From assembly GCA_026989405.1 (NCBI GenBank), contig JALSJL010000223.1:1-17891 (forward strand): DNA of 17,891 nucleotides, given 5' to 3'. Both the position numbers and the translations under genes were made by a program. Each line of letters begins with the position of its first letter. Position 1 is the first letter of the stretch. Below, piece by piece: positions 1-8,140 of this stretch. Below the pieces are notes generated by a model. That model was not told the DNA's origin, searched no databases, and saw only the letters and a list, made by a program, of their open reading frames with translations. Origin of the DNA: Marinosulfonomonas sp. (GTDB lineage: Bacteria > Pseudomonadota > Alphaproteobacteria > Rhodobacterales > Rhodobacteraceae).

Positions 1-2
1 GT

Positions 3-3000
3 CTGACCCCGGGCGATGACACTGGCGTGGCCGGCGTGCCGATCACGCTGACGGGCACCTCGTTCGACGGCAGGCCGGTGAGCCTCACGGTCAATACCGA
101 TGCGAACGGCGATTTCCTGTTCCCCTTCATTCCGCAGGGCACCTATACGGTGACACGCGGCGCCGTGGGCGAAGCGTGGCTTTCCGATGGCTCCCAGACG
201 GCCGCAGGCAGCGAGGGCGGCAACGTCGCCTCGGCAACCGTGATCGACACGATCAGCGTGCCGGCAAACACGGCCGCCGTGGACTACCTGTTCCCGCTGA
301 TCCCCCAGGCCCGCGTGGGCATCGCCAAGCAGGTGAACGGGACGGTTACGACCAACCCGGACGGCTCGTTCAACGTGCCCTTCCGCCTGCTGGTCGAGAA
401 CTTCAGCCTCGAGCCGCTGACCAACATGGCGGTGACCGATCCGCTGACCGGCGCGCTGCCGCTGTTTGGCAGTTACCAGGCGCTTGGCACCCCGGCGACC
501 GACCCGATGCCACTGGGCAGCTACACCGTTCTGGCCGCGCCTTCGGGCAGCTGTGGCGGCGCCAATGCGGGGTTCAACGGAGCCGGCGATATCTCTGTGG
601 CCAGCGGTTTCACCCTGGCGGCGGGCGGCACCTGCACGCTTGATTTCAGCCTGCGTGTGCAGCCCAACACGCCAGCCGACGCGTTCGAGAACCAGGCCAC
701 GGTGGTCGGCGACGGCCAGATTTCCGGCCAGACCCCCGCCACCAACCCCGAGCTGACCGACCTTTCAGATGACGGCGCCAACCCCGACCCGAACGGCAAC
801 GGCACCGCGCGGGATGCCGGCGAAGACGATCCGACCCCGGTCGGCGCTTCGGTCGGCCCGGCGATTGCCTTGGTGAAGACCTCTGACATTTCGGCCCTGT
901 CGTCTCCGCCGCTGGCTGGCGAGACGATCAGCTACAGCTTTGCGATCACCAACACCGGCAACGTGACCCTGTCCGGCGTGACGCTGAGCGACACGCTGCC
1001 GGGCATCGTGATCAGCGGCGGGCCAATCGCTTCGCTGGCGCCGGGCGCGACCGACACAACCACCTTCACCGCGACCTATGCCCTGACGCAGGCGGATGTC
1101 GACGCGGGCCAGGTGACCAACCAGGCCACGACAACCGGCACGGACCCGTTTGGAACTCCGGTCAGTGACCTTTCGGGCACGACAAACGCCGATGACATTC
1201 CGCTGGTGACACCCCTGGTGGTCACACCGGCGATTGCGCTGGTGAAATCCGCCGACACCAGCGCCCTGCAGTCCCCGCCCCAGGCTGGAGACGTGATCAG
1301 CTACAGCTTTGCGATCACCAACACCGGCAACGTGACCCTGTCCGGCGTGACGCTGAGCGACACGCTGCCGGGCATCGTGATCAGCGGCGGGCCAATCGCT
1401 TCGCTGGCGCCGGGCGCGACCGACACCACCACCTACACGGCGACCTACAGCCTGACCCAGGCCGATGTGGATGCCGGCCAGGTGACCAACCAGGCCACGG
1501 CCACCGGCACCCCGCCCTCGGGCCCGCCTGTCAGCGATCTTTCCGGCACCACGACCGGCGATGACGACCCGACGGTAACGCCGCTGGCCAATTCTCCGGC
1601 CATCGCGCTGGTCAAGACAGCCGACACTTCGGCCCTGTCGACGCCGGGGCAGGTGGGTGAAATCATCACCTACAATTTCGCCATCACCAACACTGGCAAC
1701 GTGACCTTGACGGGCGTGACGCTGAGCGACACGCTGCCCGGTATCGTGATTTCCGGCGGCCCGATCCCGAGCCTTGCGCCGGGGGCCACCGACAGCACCA
1801 CCTACACGGCGACCTATGCACTGACGGCAAGCGATGTCGCGCTTCGGCGGGTGACCAACCAGGCCACGACAACCGGCACCCCGCCCACGGGCCCCGATGT
1901 CAGTGACCTGTCAGGCACCTCGAACACCGATGACAACCCGACCGTGACGCAGGTTGGCCCGGCCACGGCCATTGCCGGGGTCAGCATGACCAAGACCACC
2001 CCGCGCGACATCGTGCGCCGCGGAGAGGTCGTGCCCTACACGATCACCGTCAGCAACGTGAACTCGTTCCCGATCTCGTCCGTGAACATTGTCGACACTC
2101 TGCCGCCGGGCTTTGTCTATGTGCCCGGCACCGCAACGATCGGCGGCGTTTCGACCCCGGTGACCGTCAGCGGGACAATCGTGACCTGGCCCAGTGTCAC
2201 GATCGCGGGTTCCGGCGATACGACATTCACGCTGTCGGCCCGCATCCTTAACGGCGTGCGCGCCGGTGAGCATGTCAACCGCGTGCGCATGCTCGACGCC
2301 ATCTCGGGCATCGACCTGACCGCCCCGGCCTCGGCCCGGGTCCGCATTCTGCCCGAGGGCATTTTCGATTGCGGCGAGGTTGTCGGCAAAGTGTTCAATG
2401 ACCGCAACGGCAACGGCTATCAGGATCCGGCCGAGGCGGCCCGACGCTCGGGCGCGATCACCGACCAGACGTATTACGGCGGCAAGGGCAAGGCCGAAAA
2501 GGCCCCCGAGCCGACCGTCGAAGAGGGCATCCCCGGCGTCCGGCTGGTGACGGTCGACGGCCTTGTGATCACCACCGACGAACATGGCCGCTTCAGCGTT
2601 CCCTGCGCCATGTTGCCGGCGGATCGCGGCACAAACTTCCTGCTCAAGCTGGACACGCGCTCTTTGCCATCGGGCTTCCGCGTTACCACGGAAAACCCGC
2701 GCGTGGCGCGCCTGACGCCGGGCATGATGAGCGAGGTCAATTTCGGCGCGGCCATCAGCCGGGTCGTCCGTGTCGACCTGAATGATGCGGCCTTCCTGCC
2801 CGATGGCGGGATGAAGCCCGCCCTGGTTGCCGGCCTGCAACAGCTTGTCCGCGTGATCGCCGACAAGCCCGGCACCGTGCGGCTGGAGTATCACCTGCCT
2901 GCCGATGCCACCGCTCAGGATGCAAGGGCTGCCCGCAAGCGGATGAAGCTGGTCGAAAAGGAAATCAAGCGCGCGTGGCGCAGAACCGGCAAGGGTCAGT

Positions 3001-3038
3001 TGCTTGTCGAGCAGGTGCTCGCAAGAGCCGGAAACTGA
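3..3038 (+). CDS. Large secreted DUF11/SdrD-B-like repeat protein with OmpA-like C-terminus (5' partial)
   Basis: The frame is open from base 3, so the true start and signal peptide lie left of the window; a GTG at 27 is merely the first internal start-like codon. Numbering from that GTG: residues 1-90 form an SdrD/Cna-B-like beta domain. Residues 94-272 are a DUF11-like domain ending in an Asp/Asn-rich, possibly calcium-binding linker. Three DUF11 repeats of exactly 123 residues start at 278, 401 and 524, each beginning with P-A-I-A-L-V-K. A divergent fourth DUF11 domain covers about 650-775. A second SdrD-B-like domain has DRNGNG at about 790. The last 90 residues resemble an OmpA C-terminal fold. 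The family is typically extracellular or surface-attached. I infer a surface or periplasm-spanning structural role alongside the barrel protein 13 bp downstream. Biochemical function is unknown. Confidence 0.85.
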   Translation: MTPGDDTGVAGVPITLTGTSFDGRPVSLTVNTDANGDFLFPFIPQGTYTVTRGAVGEAWLSDGSQTAAGSEGGNVASATVIDTISVPANTAAVDYLFPLIPQARVGIAKQVNGTVTTNPDGSFNVPFRLLVENFSLEPLTNMAVTDPLTGALPLFGSYQALGTPATDPMPLGSYTVLAAPSGSCGGANAGFNGAGDISVASGFTLAAGGTCTLDFSLRVQPNTPADAFENQATVVGDGQISGQTPATNPELTDLSDDGANPDPNGNGTARDAGEDDPTPVGASVGPAIALVKTSDISALSSPPLAGETISYSFAITNTGNVTLSGVTLSDTLPGIVISGGPIASLAPGATDTTTFTATYALTQADVDAGQVTNQATTTGTDPFGTPVSDLSGTTNADDIPLVTPLVVTPAIALVKSADTSALQSPPQAGDVISYSFAITNTGNVTLSGVTLSDTLPGIVISGGPIASLAPGATDTTTYTATYSLTQADVDAGQVTNQATATGTPPSGPPVSDLSGTTTGDDDPTVTPLANSPAIALVKTADTSALSTPGQVGEIITYNFAITNTGNVTLTGVTLSDTLPGIVISGGPIPSLAPGATDSTTYTATYALTASDVALRRVTNQATTTGTPPTGPDVSDLSGTSNTDDNPTVTQVGPATAIAGVSMTKTTPRDIVRRGEVVPYTITVSNVNSFPISSVNIVDTLPPGFVYVPGTATIGGVSTPVTVSGTIVTWPSVTIAGSGDTTFTLSARILNGVRAGEHVNRVRMLDAISGIDLTAPASARVRILPEGIFDCGEVVGKVFNDRNGNGYQDPAEAARRSGAITDQTYYGGKGKAEKAPEPTVEEGIPGVRLVTVDGLVITTDEHGRFSVPCAMLPADRGTNFLLKLDTRSLPSGFRVTTENPRVARLTPGMMSEVNFGAAISRVVRVDLNDAAFLPDGGMKPALVAGLQQLVRVIADKPGTVRLEYHLPADATAQDARAARKRMKLVEKEIKRAWRRTGKGQLLVEQVLARAGN
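858..1958 (+). repeat. Three tandem 369-bp coding repeats (DUF11 units)
   Basis: Units start at 858, 1227 and 1596 and are each about 369 bp (123 codons). Bases 926-1057 in unit 1 and 1295-1426 in unit 2 are identical over 132 bp, including every synonymous site, while the flanks have diverged. Bases 1113-1141 of unit 1 and 1851-1879 of unit 3 are also identical (29 bp) where unit 2 differs. This mosaic is what unequal crossing-over or gene conversion between repeats leaves behind, so repeat number may vary between strains. Confidence 0.9.
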
Positions 3039-3051
3039 GGATCAAACAGTC

Positions 3052-6000
3052 ATGATTTTTGTTGTTGAAGAGAGCCGATTGAATCCCTCCTTTCGCCTGA
3101 GCATCGTGCAGAAGGTGGCCCTGGCAGTCTTGCTTGGCGCCGGACAGGCACAGGCCGGACCGCCCATCTGTGATCAGACCGCGCTTCCCATTCCGGCGGA
3201 ATGCCAACGCTCGACCGCCGGTGGTGTCGTCCGTGTTCCGGCCGGCAACAACACCGAAACCCTGCGCGGCGGTGCCGGCAACGGTTTTGACAGCGCCGGG
3301 TTCTCGATTTCGGTGGATGGCCAGACCGTCGCCGGGACGGCACCGCCCTACAATCCCGACCGCTCCAGCGATATCGCCGCCGCCGACGCCGGTGTGGACA
3401 TCCGCTATGACGGGTTGGACACGCGGCGCATGCTGAACGCCACGACAGACGACCTGCGCACCGCTTACCGGGCCGGCGAACCGGTGCGGTTCCGCACGTC
3501 ATCCAACTATCCGGCCTTCATCGAGCGCGCCGAGATCAGGATCATCGACCTTGAAAAACGCGGCCGGCCGACGGTTGCCACGATCCCTGCGAGCAGCAAT
3601 GGAACGGTGCCTTGGGTGATGCCGCAGGACGGATCGGGGCGGTTCGCCTATGTTCTCAGGGTCTACGATGCAAAGGGACGTTTTGATGAAACGACCCCGC
3701 TTGAGATCCGACGCACCGAAAAGGCCTTCGAAACCCATCGTCAGGTCGGCACGGTGGCGGTCGCCCCCGGCGAGGGCGAAGACCACACCGCAAGGCGCGG
3801 CATTCCTGTCAATGGCGGTCTGATCACGGCTTCTGGCGGCGGGGCCGTGCCCGGCGGCACCGTGAAAGTGATGGGCGAAAGCGTCCCGGTCGACGGCTCC
3901 GGGCGGTTCGTTGTCAGCCGCATTCTTCCGGCGGGCGACCATGTGGTCACGGTCGAAGCCGGCGGGCGGCGCATCGTGCGCGACATCAACATCCCGGCCT
4001 CGGAATGGTTCGGCACCGGCATCATCGACATCACCGCCGGCCTGCGCGAAGGCGGCTCCGGCAGTCTGGACAACAGCTATCTGGATGGTCGCATTGCCTT
4101 CTACCTGAAGGGCAAGACGCGCGGTGGCTTCACCATCACCGGCTCGCTCGACACCGGCGACGGCCCGATCGAAGACATCTTTTCACGCCTCAACGACAAG
4201 GACCCGCGCCGGGTGCTTGAGCGTCTGCGCGAGGATGGCACCGAACTGTATCCGACCTACGGCGACGACAGCACCTTTTTTGACGACACCCCAACGGCCG
4301 GGCGCATCTACCTGCGCGCCGAAAGCGATACGCTGCGCCTGACCTGGGGTGACTTCAAGGCCGGAATGACCGGCGCCAGCCTGTTGCAGAACACCCGCGA
4401 CCTGTATGGCGCCGAGCTGCGCTATCGGTCGCGCAACACCACGGATCAGGGCGAGCCGCGGTTTTCGGCGGTGGCCTATGCCGCCTCGCCCGATACGCTG
4501 TCGCAACGCGATATCCTGCGCGGAACCGGCGGGTCGGTCTATTTTCTGACCCGTCAGGACATCACCTCAGGCTCCACGGTGCTGAGCGTGCAGACCGTTG
4601 ACCGCGACACCGGCCGGGTGGTCTCCAGCCGCACGCTTTCGCCGGGGCTCGATTACACGATCGACCATATTCAGGGTCTTGTGATGCTGACCAGCCCGCT
4701 GGAATCGGGGGCGGCCGATGACGGGCTGATCTCGGATGGCGGCTCGGAGTATGACGTCAATCTCGTCGCGCAATACGAATACACCCCGAACGGCTCGACC
4801 CCGGACGATCTGGCCCTGGGTGGTCGCATCGAGGCATGGGCCGGCAACCGTTTGCGCTTTGGCGCCACCGTGATGCGCGAAAACGTATCGGGGGCCGACC
4901 AGGACATGCAGGGGGCCGATCTGCGCTATCAACTGAGCGACAGCAGCTATGCAGAGGTCGAATATGCCCGAACCGCGGGCCCCGGCTTTGCCCGGTCCTC
5001 GTCAACCGACGGCGGGCTGACCATCGTTTCATCGACCGGGCTGGCGACAGCCGGGGCAGGGGCGCTGCGCTTTGACAGCCACTTCGACCTGCGTGACCTC
5101 GGGTTGCAACGCGATGGTTTCGTGGAGCTCTACCATGAACGCAAGCAAGCGGGGTTCTCGACGCTTTCCGAAGATGTAACCGCCGACCAGACCCTTTCCG
5201 GCGGCGCGTTCGAGGTCGCGGTGAACTCGCGCCTGACCTTTGCCGGAGACGTCGAACGGTTCACACAGGCCGGGGGCAACAGTCGCGATGAGGCCGAATT
5301 GCGGCTGGGCTACGAGCTGTCCGAACGCTGGACGATCGAGGGCGGGCTTGCCTTTGTCGACAAGATCACCCTCGGCGATCCGTCGCAAACCGGCCAGCGC
5401 ACCGACGCCGCGGTCCGGGTTTCGCATCGGCGCTCGGACGACCTGGAACTTTACGCCTTTGGCCAGGGCACGCTCAGCGCGCGCGGCACCATCGCACGCA
5501 ATGACCGCCTTGGGGCGGGCCTTGATGCACAGCTCAGTGAAAAGCTGCGGCTGGAGGCCGAGGCATCGGGCGGCACGGCCGGACCCGGCGGCGCGCTGCG
5601 GCTGAGCTATGCACCAACCGCCGACAGCGAGCTGTATCTGGGCTACACCCTGGACCCGACCCGCGCCGGCGCCGGCGGGCCGCTGCGTGATCGGGGCCGG
5701 GTTGTGCTTGGTGGCAGTTACCGGGCCTCCGAACGGGTCATGGCCTACAGTGAAATGGTCCTTGACCAGCCCGGCAACCAGACGTCGCTTTCACGCATAT
5801 TCGGCGTGAACTACACGCCCACCTCGGCCTGGACGCTTGGTGCATCCGTCGAGTTGGGCGAAGTGCGCGACGCCACCAGCGGCGATTTCGACCGGCTGGC
5901 CCTGTCGCTTGGCGCGGCCTATGCCCGCGATGAAGACCTGAGCTGGCGCACACGTCTGGAATACCGCAACGAAGACGGCGTGGGCACGACGCGCGACCGT

Positions 6001-6633
6001 GACACCTGGGCGTTGGCGGCCGGCTTTACGAACAAGGTAAACGACAACTGGCGCCTTCTGGGCAGCGTTGATGCGCTGATTTCCGACAGCGCCGAAGGGG
6101 ACTTCCGCAACGGCGAATATGTCCGCGCCTCGGTCGGTTATGCCTATCGCCCAGTGGACAACGAGAAACTGAACCTGCTGTTCCGCTACACGCATCTGCG
6201 CGACCTGCCCGGCGAGGATCAGGTCGGGGCGGACGGAACGATGAACCAGCCGCTTCAGGTCAGCAACATCGTGTCGGTAAACGGCAGCTATGACCTGTCG
6301 CCGAAACTGACCTTCGGCGCCAAGCTGGGCTATCGCCAGTCAAGCATCGCAGCGCGCGGCACGACCGCCTTTACCGACAATACGGCAACCCTGGCCGCCG
6401 TTCGTCTGGACTGGCATGTGACCCACAAGTGGGACATCATGGGCGAAGGCCGCGCCTTGTTCACCGCCGAAAGCGATACCACCGAACTTGGCGCCGTGCT
6501 GAGCGTCTACCGCCACCTGAACGCCAATGTGAAACTGGGCGTGGGTGTGGAATGGGGGTCGGTTTCAGACAATCTGGCCAACATCAACTACGAAAGCCGC
6601 GGCCTCTTTCTGAACCTGGTCAACAAGTTCTGA
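3052..6633 (+). CDS. Large outer-membrane beta-barrel protein with N-terminal Ig-like domains
   Basis: 1193 residues from the ATG at 3052. This start is preferred over an upstream TTG at 3004 because it has GAGG 11 bases upstream and opens directly into a signal peptide: Arg residues, a hydrophobic stretch, and an A-Q-A cleavage site after residue 35. Residues 36-310 look like two Ig-like or carboxypeptidase-regulatory-like beta domains, one around G-G-T-V-K-V. From about residue 320 to the end the pattern is alternating polar and hydrophobic strands separated by Asp/Gly/Asn turns, and the chain ends in L-V-N-K-F. A C-terminal Phe is the usual BAM signal of outer-membrane barrels. No TonB box or plug domain is evident, so a TonB receptor is unlikely. 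It follows the DUF11 gene by 13 bp and is probably co-transcribed; I infer that it anchors or exports that partner. Specific function is unknown. Confidence 0.85.
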   Translation: MIFVVEESRLNPSFRLSIVQKVALAVLLGAGQAQAGPPICDQTALPIPAECQRSTAGGVVRVPAGNNTETLRGGAGNGFDSAGFSISVDGQTVAGTAPPYNPDRSSDIAAADAGVDIRYDGLDTRRMLNATTDDLRTAYRAGEPVRFRTSSNYPAFIERAEIRIIDLEKRGRPTVATIPASSNGTVPWVMPQDGSGRFAYVLRVYDAKGRFDETTPLEIRRTEKAFETHRQVGTVAVAPGEGEDHTARRGIPVNGGLITASGGGAVPGGTVKVMGESVPVDGSGRFVVSRILPAGDHVVTVEAGGRRIVRDINIPASEWFGTGIIDITAGLREGGSGSLDNSYLDGRIAFYLKGKTRGGFTITGSLDTGDGPIEDIFSRLNDKDPRRVLERLREDGTELYPTYGDDSTFFDDTPTAGRIYLRAESDTLRLTWGDFKAGMTGASLLQNTRDLYGAELRYRSRNTTDQGEPRFSAVAYAASPDTLSQRDILRGTGGSVYFLTRQDITSGSTVLSVQTVDRDTGRVVSSRTLSPGLDYTIDHIQGLVMLTSPLESGAADDGLISDGGSEYDVNLVAQYEYTPNGSTPDDLALGGRIEAWAGNRLRFGATVMRENVSGADQDMQGADLRYQLSDSSYAEVEYARTAGPGFARSSSTDGGLTIVSSTGLATAGAGALRFDSHFDLRDLGLQRDGFVELYHERKQAGFSTLSEDVTADQTLSGGAFEVAVNSRLTFAGDVERFTQAGGNSRDEAELRLGYELSERWTIEGGLAFVDKITLGDPSQTGQRTDAAVRVSHRRSDDLELYAFGQGTLSARGTIARNDRLGAGLDAQLSEKLRLEAEASGGTAGPGGALRLSYAPTADSELYLGYTLDPTRAGAGGPLRDRGRVVLGGSYRASERVMAYSEMVLDQPGNQTSLSRIFGVNYTPTSAWTLGASVELGEVRDATSGDFDRLALSLGAAYARDEDLSWRTRLEYRNEDGVGTTRDRDTWALAAGFTNKVNDNWRLLGSVDALISDSAEGDFRNGEYVRASVGYAYRPVDNEKLNLLFRYTHLRDLPGEDQVGADGTMNQPLQVSNIVSVNGSYDLSPKLTFGAKLGYRQSSIAARGTTAFTDNTATLAAVRLDWHVTHKWDIMGEGRALFTAESDTTELGAVLSVYRHLNANVKLGVGVEWGSVSDNLANINYESRGLFLNLVNKF

Positions 6634-6638
6634 GCACC

Positions 6639-6682
6639 CCACCGCCCGGGCCGCACCCGATGCGCAGCGCCCGGGCTGGCGG
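6639..6682 (+). terminator. GC-rich hairpin after the barrel gene
   Basis: Arms 6639-6651 and 6669-6682 pair almost fully with one bulged base around a 17-base loop; the core is GCCCGGGC on both sides. It starts five bases after the barrel stop codon. There is no T-run behind it, so it may act as a Rho-assisted end, an mRNA 3'-protecting structure, or a weak terminator. Confidence 0.5.
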
Positions 6683-6770
6683 GCAAACACAGGCCCCGAC
6701 CGTCTGCGACCCGGCGGGCCTTTCCCCCGGTCCTGCCCTGCAAATTCGCGGGTCGGGCCTGTTTGCCCGC
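6679..6770. repeat. Long imperfect inverted repeat downstream of surface operon
   Basis: Arm 6679-6700 (GCGGGCAAACACAGGCCCCG plus two bases) is the reverse complement of 6752-6770 apart from a two-base and a one-base insertion. The 51 bases between are GC-rich and offer further partial pairing. The left arm overlaps the end of the preceding hairpin, so the two structures would compete in RNA. It could be a termination region or the trace of a palindromic repeat element. It lies between the surface operon and the decayed MFS gene. Confidence 0.55.
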
Positions 6771-6877
6771 GGCCGCGATAAAGACCCTGATCGCCGCCAG
6801 AAACGTCCTGCCAGGATCGAAGTTCCCATTTGCGGGGCGGATGGGGTTTGCCTTGAACAGCCTCAGCCAGGCCGGCC

Positions 6878-7267
6878 TCATGAGGTTGGACCCGTCCTTG
6901 TCCACAGACGTCGGCAAACAGGTCGATCTTGAAAACTCCTTGCACGTCCGGCTTTGGGTTTCAGCAACAGGAATGCAAACGCCCCGCCCAGGCTGGCGAC
7001 AAGCGCGCAGGTCAGAAACAGAACCGTGAAGCTGTCCAGCGTCCCGGTAACCGGAGCGAGCCTGTTGCCGTAGCGGTCCGACACGGCCCCTGCACCGATC
7101 AGGAAAACGGTAAAGGCCAGACCATAACTGTTCATGATCCAGATTGATGTCGCGACCCCCAAAGACAGTTCTTTACTGATGATCGGCAGCGCCAGAGACA
7201 CAGCCGTTCCATCGAACGTCGCCATAAGTCCCATGATGGTCGCTGGCCAATATTGAAGCAGGTTCAT
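6878..7267 (-). pseudogene. DHA2-type MFS drug transporter remnant with large internal deletion
   Basis: The ATG at 7267 opens a 129-residue frame. It starts like the N-terminus of a 14-helix MFS exporter: a first helix with M-A-T-F-D-G-T-A-V-S-L-A-L-P, then helix 2 and the signature loop S-D-R-Y-G-N. At about 7033-7066 it jumps straight to a helix of the kind found at the C-terminal end (S-F-T-V-L-F-L-T-C-A-L-V-A) and its basic tail. Family members run to about 450-500 residues, so some 350 residues are missing with the frame kept. A three-helix product cannot be a working MFS transporter. The call as a deletion relic is inferred from length and motif order. Confidence 0.7.
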
Positions 7268-7285
7268 GCGCTTGAACCGGCGCAA

Positions 7286-7737
7286 TACAGCGGCAGCTGT
7301 CCAGGCTCACCCTGCAATGCCGATCGCCTCCGGCAGGCCCGGGAAACGACACGATGGCGGATTGATGCGCTCGTGGTTGAACGGCCCATCCGAAACCCGC
7401 CAGAACATCCTGGTCTCGACAATACCGCGCTCTGCGTATGCGGGGATCATGGCGCTGCCCAGGTCGAACCCGGCGGTCCGATCCTGGGTGTTTTCAATAG
7501 AACCTTCAACTCCGCCGAATCGTGAAATCCGAGACAGCGCCGAAAGATCGGGTTTCCAGGTCAGTTGCCGCCATGCCACAGGTATCACGTTGACTGCCGA
7601 CCACGCTCTCTCGATCTGATACCCGCAAATGGGGGGAATGCGAGTATCGGGTGAAAAATCATGTTCGCCAAGGCAGCATGAAGCCGGCTGACAATCAATG
7701 ATTTCAAGCGGATAAGAGTAACCATGTTCGGAAGAAA
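7286..7737. other. Gene-poor stretch between MFS relic and tRNA-Leu
   Basis: I recognise no intact gene here. An open minus-strand frame, 7588 down to 7307 (93 codons from a GTG; the frame is open further upstream), contains the peptide M-I-P-A-Y-A-E-R-G-I but resembles no family I know, uses the rare codon ATA as its second codon, and has no clear ribosome binding site. It may be chance or the remnant of another decayed gene. The stretch also contains the hairpin at 7618-7648 and looks somewhat AT-richer than its neighbours. Confidence 0.5.
7618..7648 (-). terminator. Hairpin downstream of tRNA-Leu, possible 3' end
   Basis: Arms 7618-7627 and 7639-7648 make a 10-bp stem with an 11-base loop. 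Read as minus-strand RNA all ten positions pair, one of them as U-G; read as plus-strand RNA that position would be a C-A mismatch. The hairpin is therefore more likely used by minus-strand transcripts, such as the tRNA precursor starting near 7836. No U-tract follows, so termination is only a guess. Confidence 0.35.
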
Positions 7738-7824
7738 TGGTGCCCAGGAGAGGACTCGAACCTCCACGTCCATACGGACACTAGCACCTGAAGCTAGCGC
7801 GTCTACCAATTCCGCCACCTGGGC
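7738..7824 (-). tRNA. tRNA-Leu(CAG)
   Basis: Reading the minus strand from 7824 gives an acceptor stem GCCCAGG that pairs with CCTGGGC next to discriminator A at 7741. The D-arm GGCGGAATTGGTAGACGCG is typical of class II leucine tRNAs. The anticodon arm CTAGC-TTCAGGT-GCTAG has the anticodon CAG (plus-strand 7788-7790). A long variable arm and the T-arm GGTTCGAGTCC follow. CCA is encoded at 7740-7738. It reads CUG codons, very common in this GC-rich genome, so it should be heavily used. The body is 84 nt plus CCA. Confidence 0.97.
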
Positions 7825-7842
7825 AGGTGTCGTGAAGCCGCG

Positions 7843-7870
7843 AAATAATGCGCGCCCGCACGACTGTCAA
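7843..7870 (-). promoter_or_regulatory. Probable promoter of tRNA-Leu
   Basis: On the minus strand a perfect -35 box TTGACA (7870-7865) is followed after 16 bases by the AT-rich TTATTT (7848-7843) in otherwise GC-rich DNA. Transcription would start near 7836, about 12 bases before the mature tRNA 5' end at 7824. The -10 match is weak, but the spacing and location fit a housekeeping-sigma tRNA promoter. Confidence 0.65.
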
Positions 7871-8140
7871 CGGGAATCGACAGCGTTGGCTTGCTGATTT
7901 TCGCCGGCGGCAGGCGCGTGGCAACGGCAGGCTTTGGCCCGCGCGGGCTCAATCGGGCAGACAGACCCGGAACAGCCCGGGCAGGCGTGGCGCAGCAATG
8001 GCCCAAAAGGCTTGCATTTGCCGGTTCTGGCGGTCTGGTCGGGCCGCTGCGAGGCAAAAGATCGGCGCCACAATCAACCTTGTGCCGCACCGGGTGCGCT
8101 TGTAAATGTGAAACAACAAGAACCAACCGGGATATGCACC
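7871..8140. other. Upstream region of the NDUFA9-like gene
   Basis: No gene is seen. The frame of the NDUFA9-like protein stays open upstream as far as 7934, but the peptide it would add is Gln/Gly/Pro-rich and unlike the family. The stretch presumably holds the promoter of the gene at 8141; I find no convincing -35/-10 pair. Confidence 0.5.

Noticed and set aside
858..1958. Possible CRISPR or satellite array
   Set aside because: The repeats are 369 bp, in frame, and encode protein domains; there are no short repeats with unique spacers.
1911..2894. A 327-codon minus-strand frame inside the DUF11 gene
   Set aside because: Composition is His/Arg/Gly/Ala-rich with no domain, and the sense strand encodes recognisable beta domains throughout.
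6800..6830. Possible partial copy of the tRNA-Leu 3' end as an attachment site
   Set aside because: Only a handful of scattered bases agree with 7741-7765, no better than chance, and there is no integrase.
7307..7588. Small minus-strand gene upstream of the MFS relic
   Set aside because: Unrecognised peptide, GTG start followed by rare ATA, and no ribosome site; recorded only as part of the gene-poor stretch.
7934..8140. N-terminal extension of the NDUFA9-like protein
   Set aside because: The extra 69 codons show no family similarity, and the Rossmann strand begins right after the ATG at 8141.
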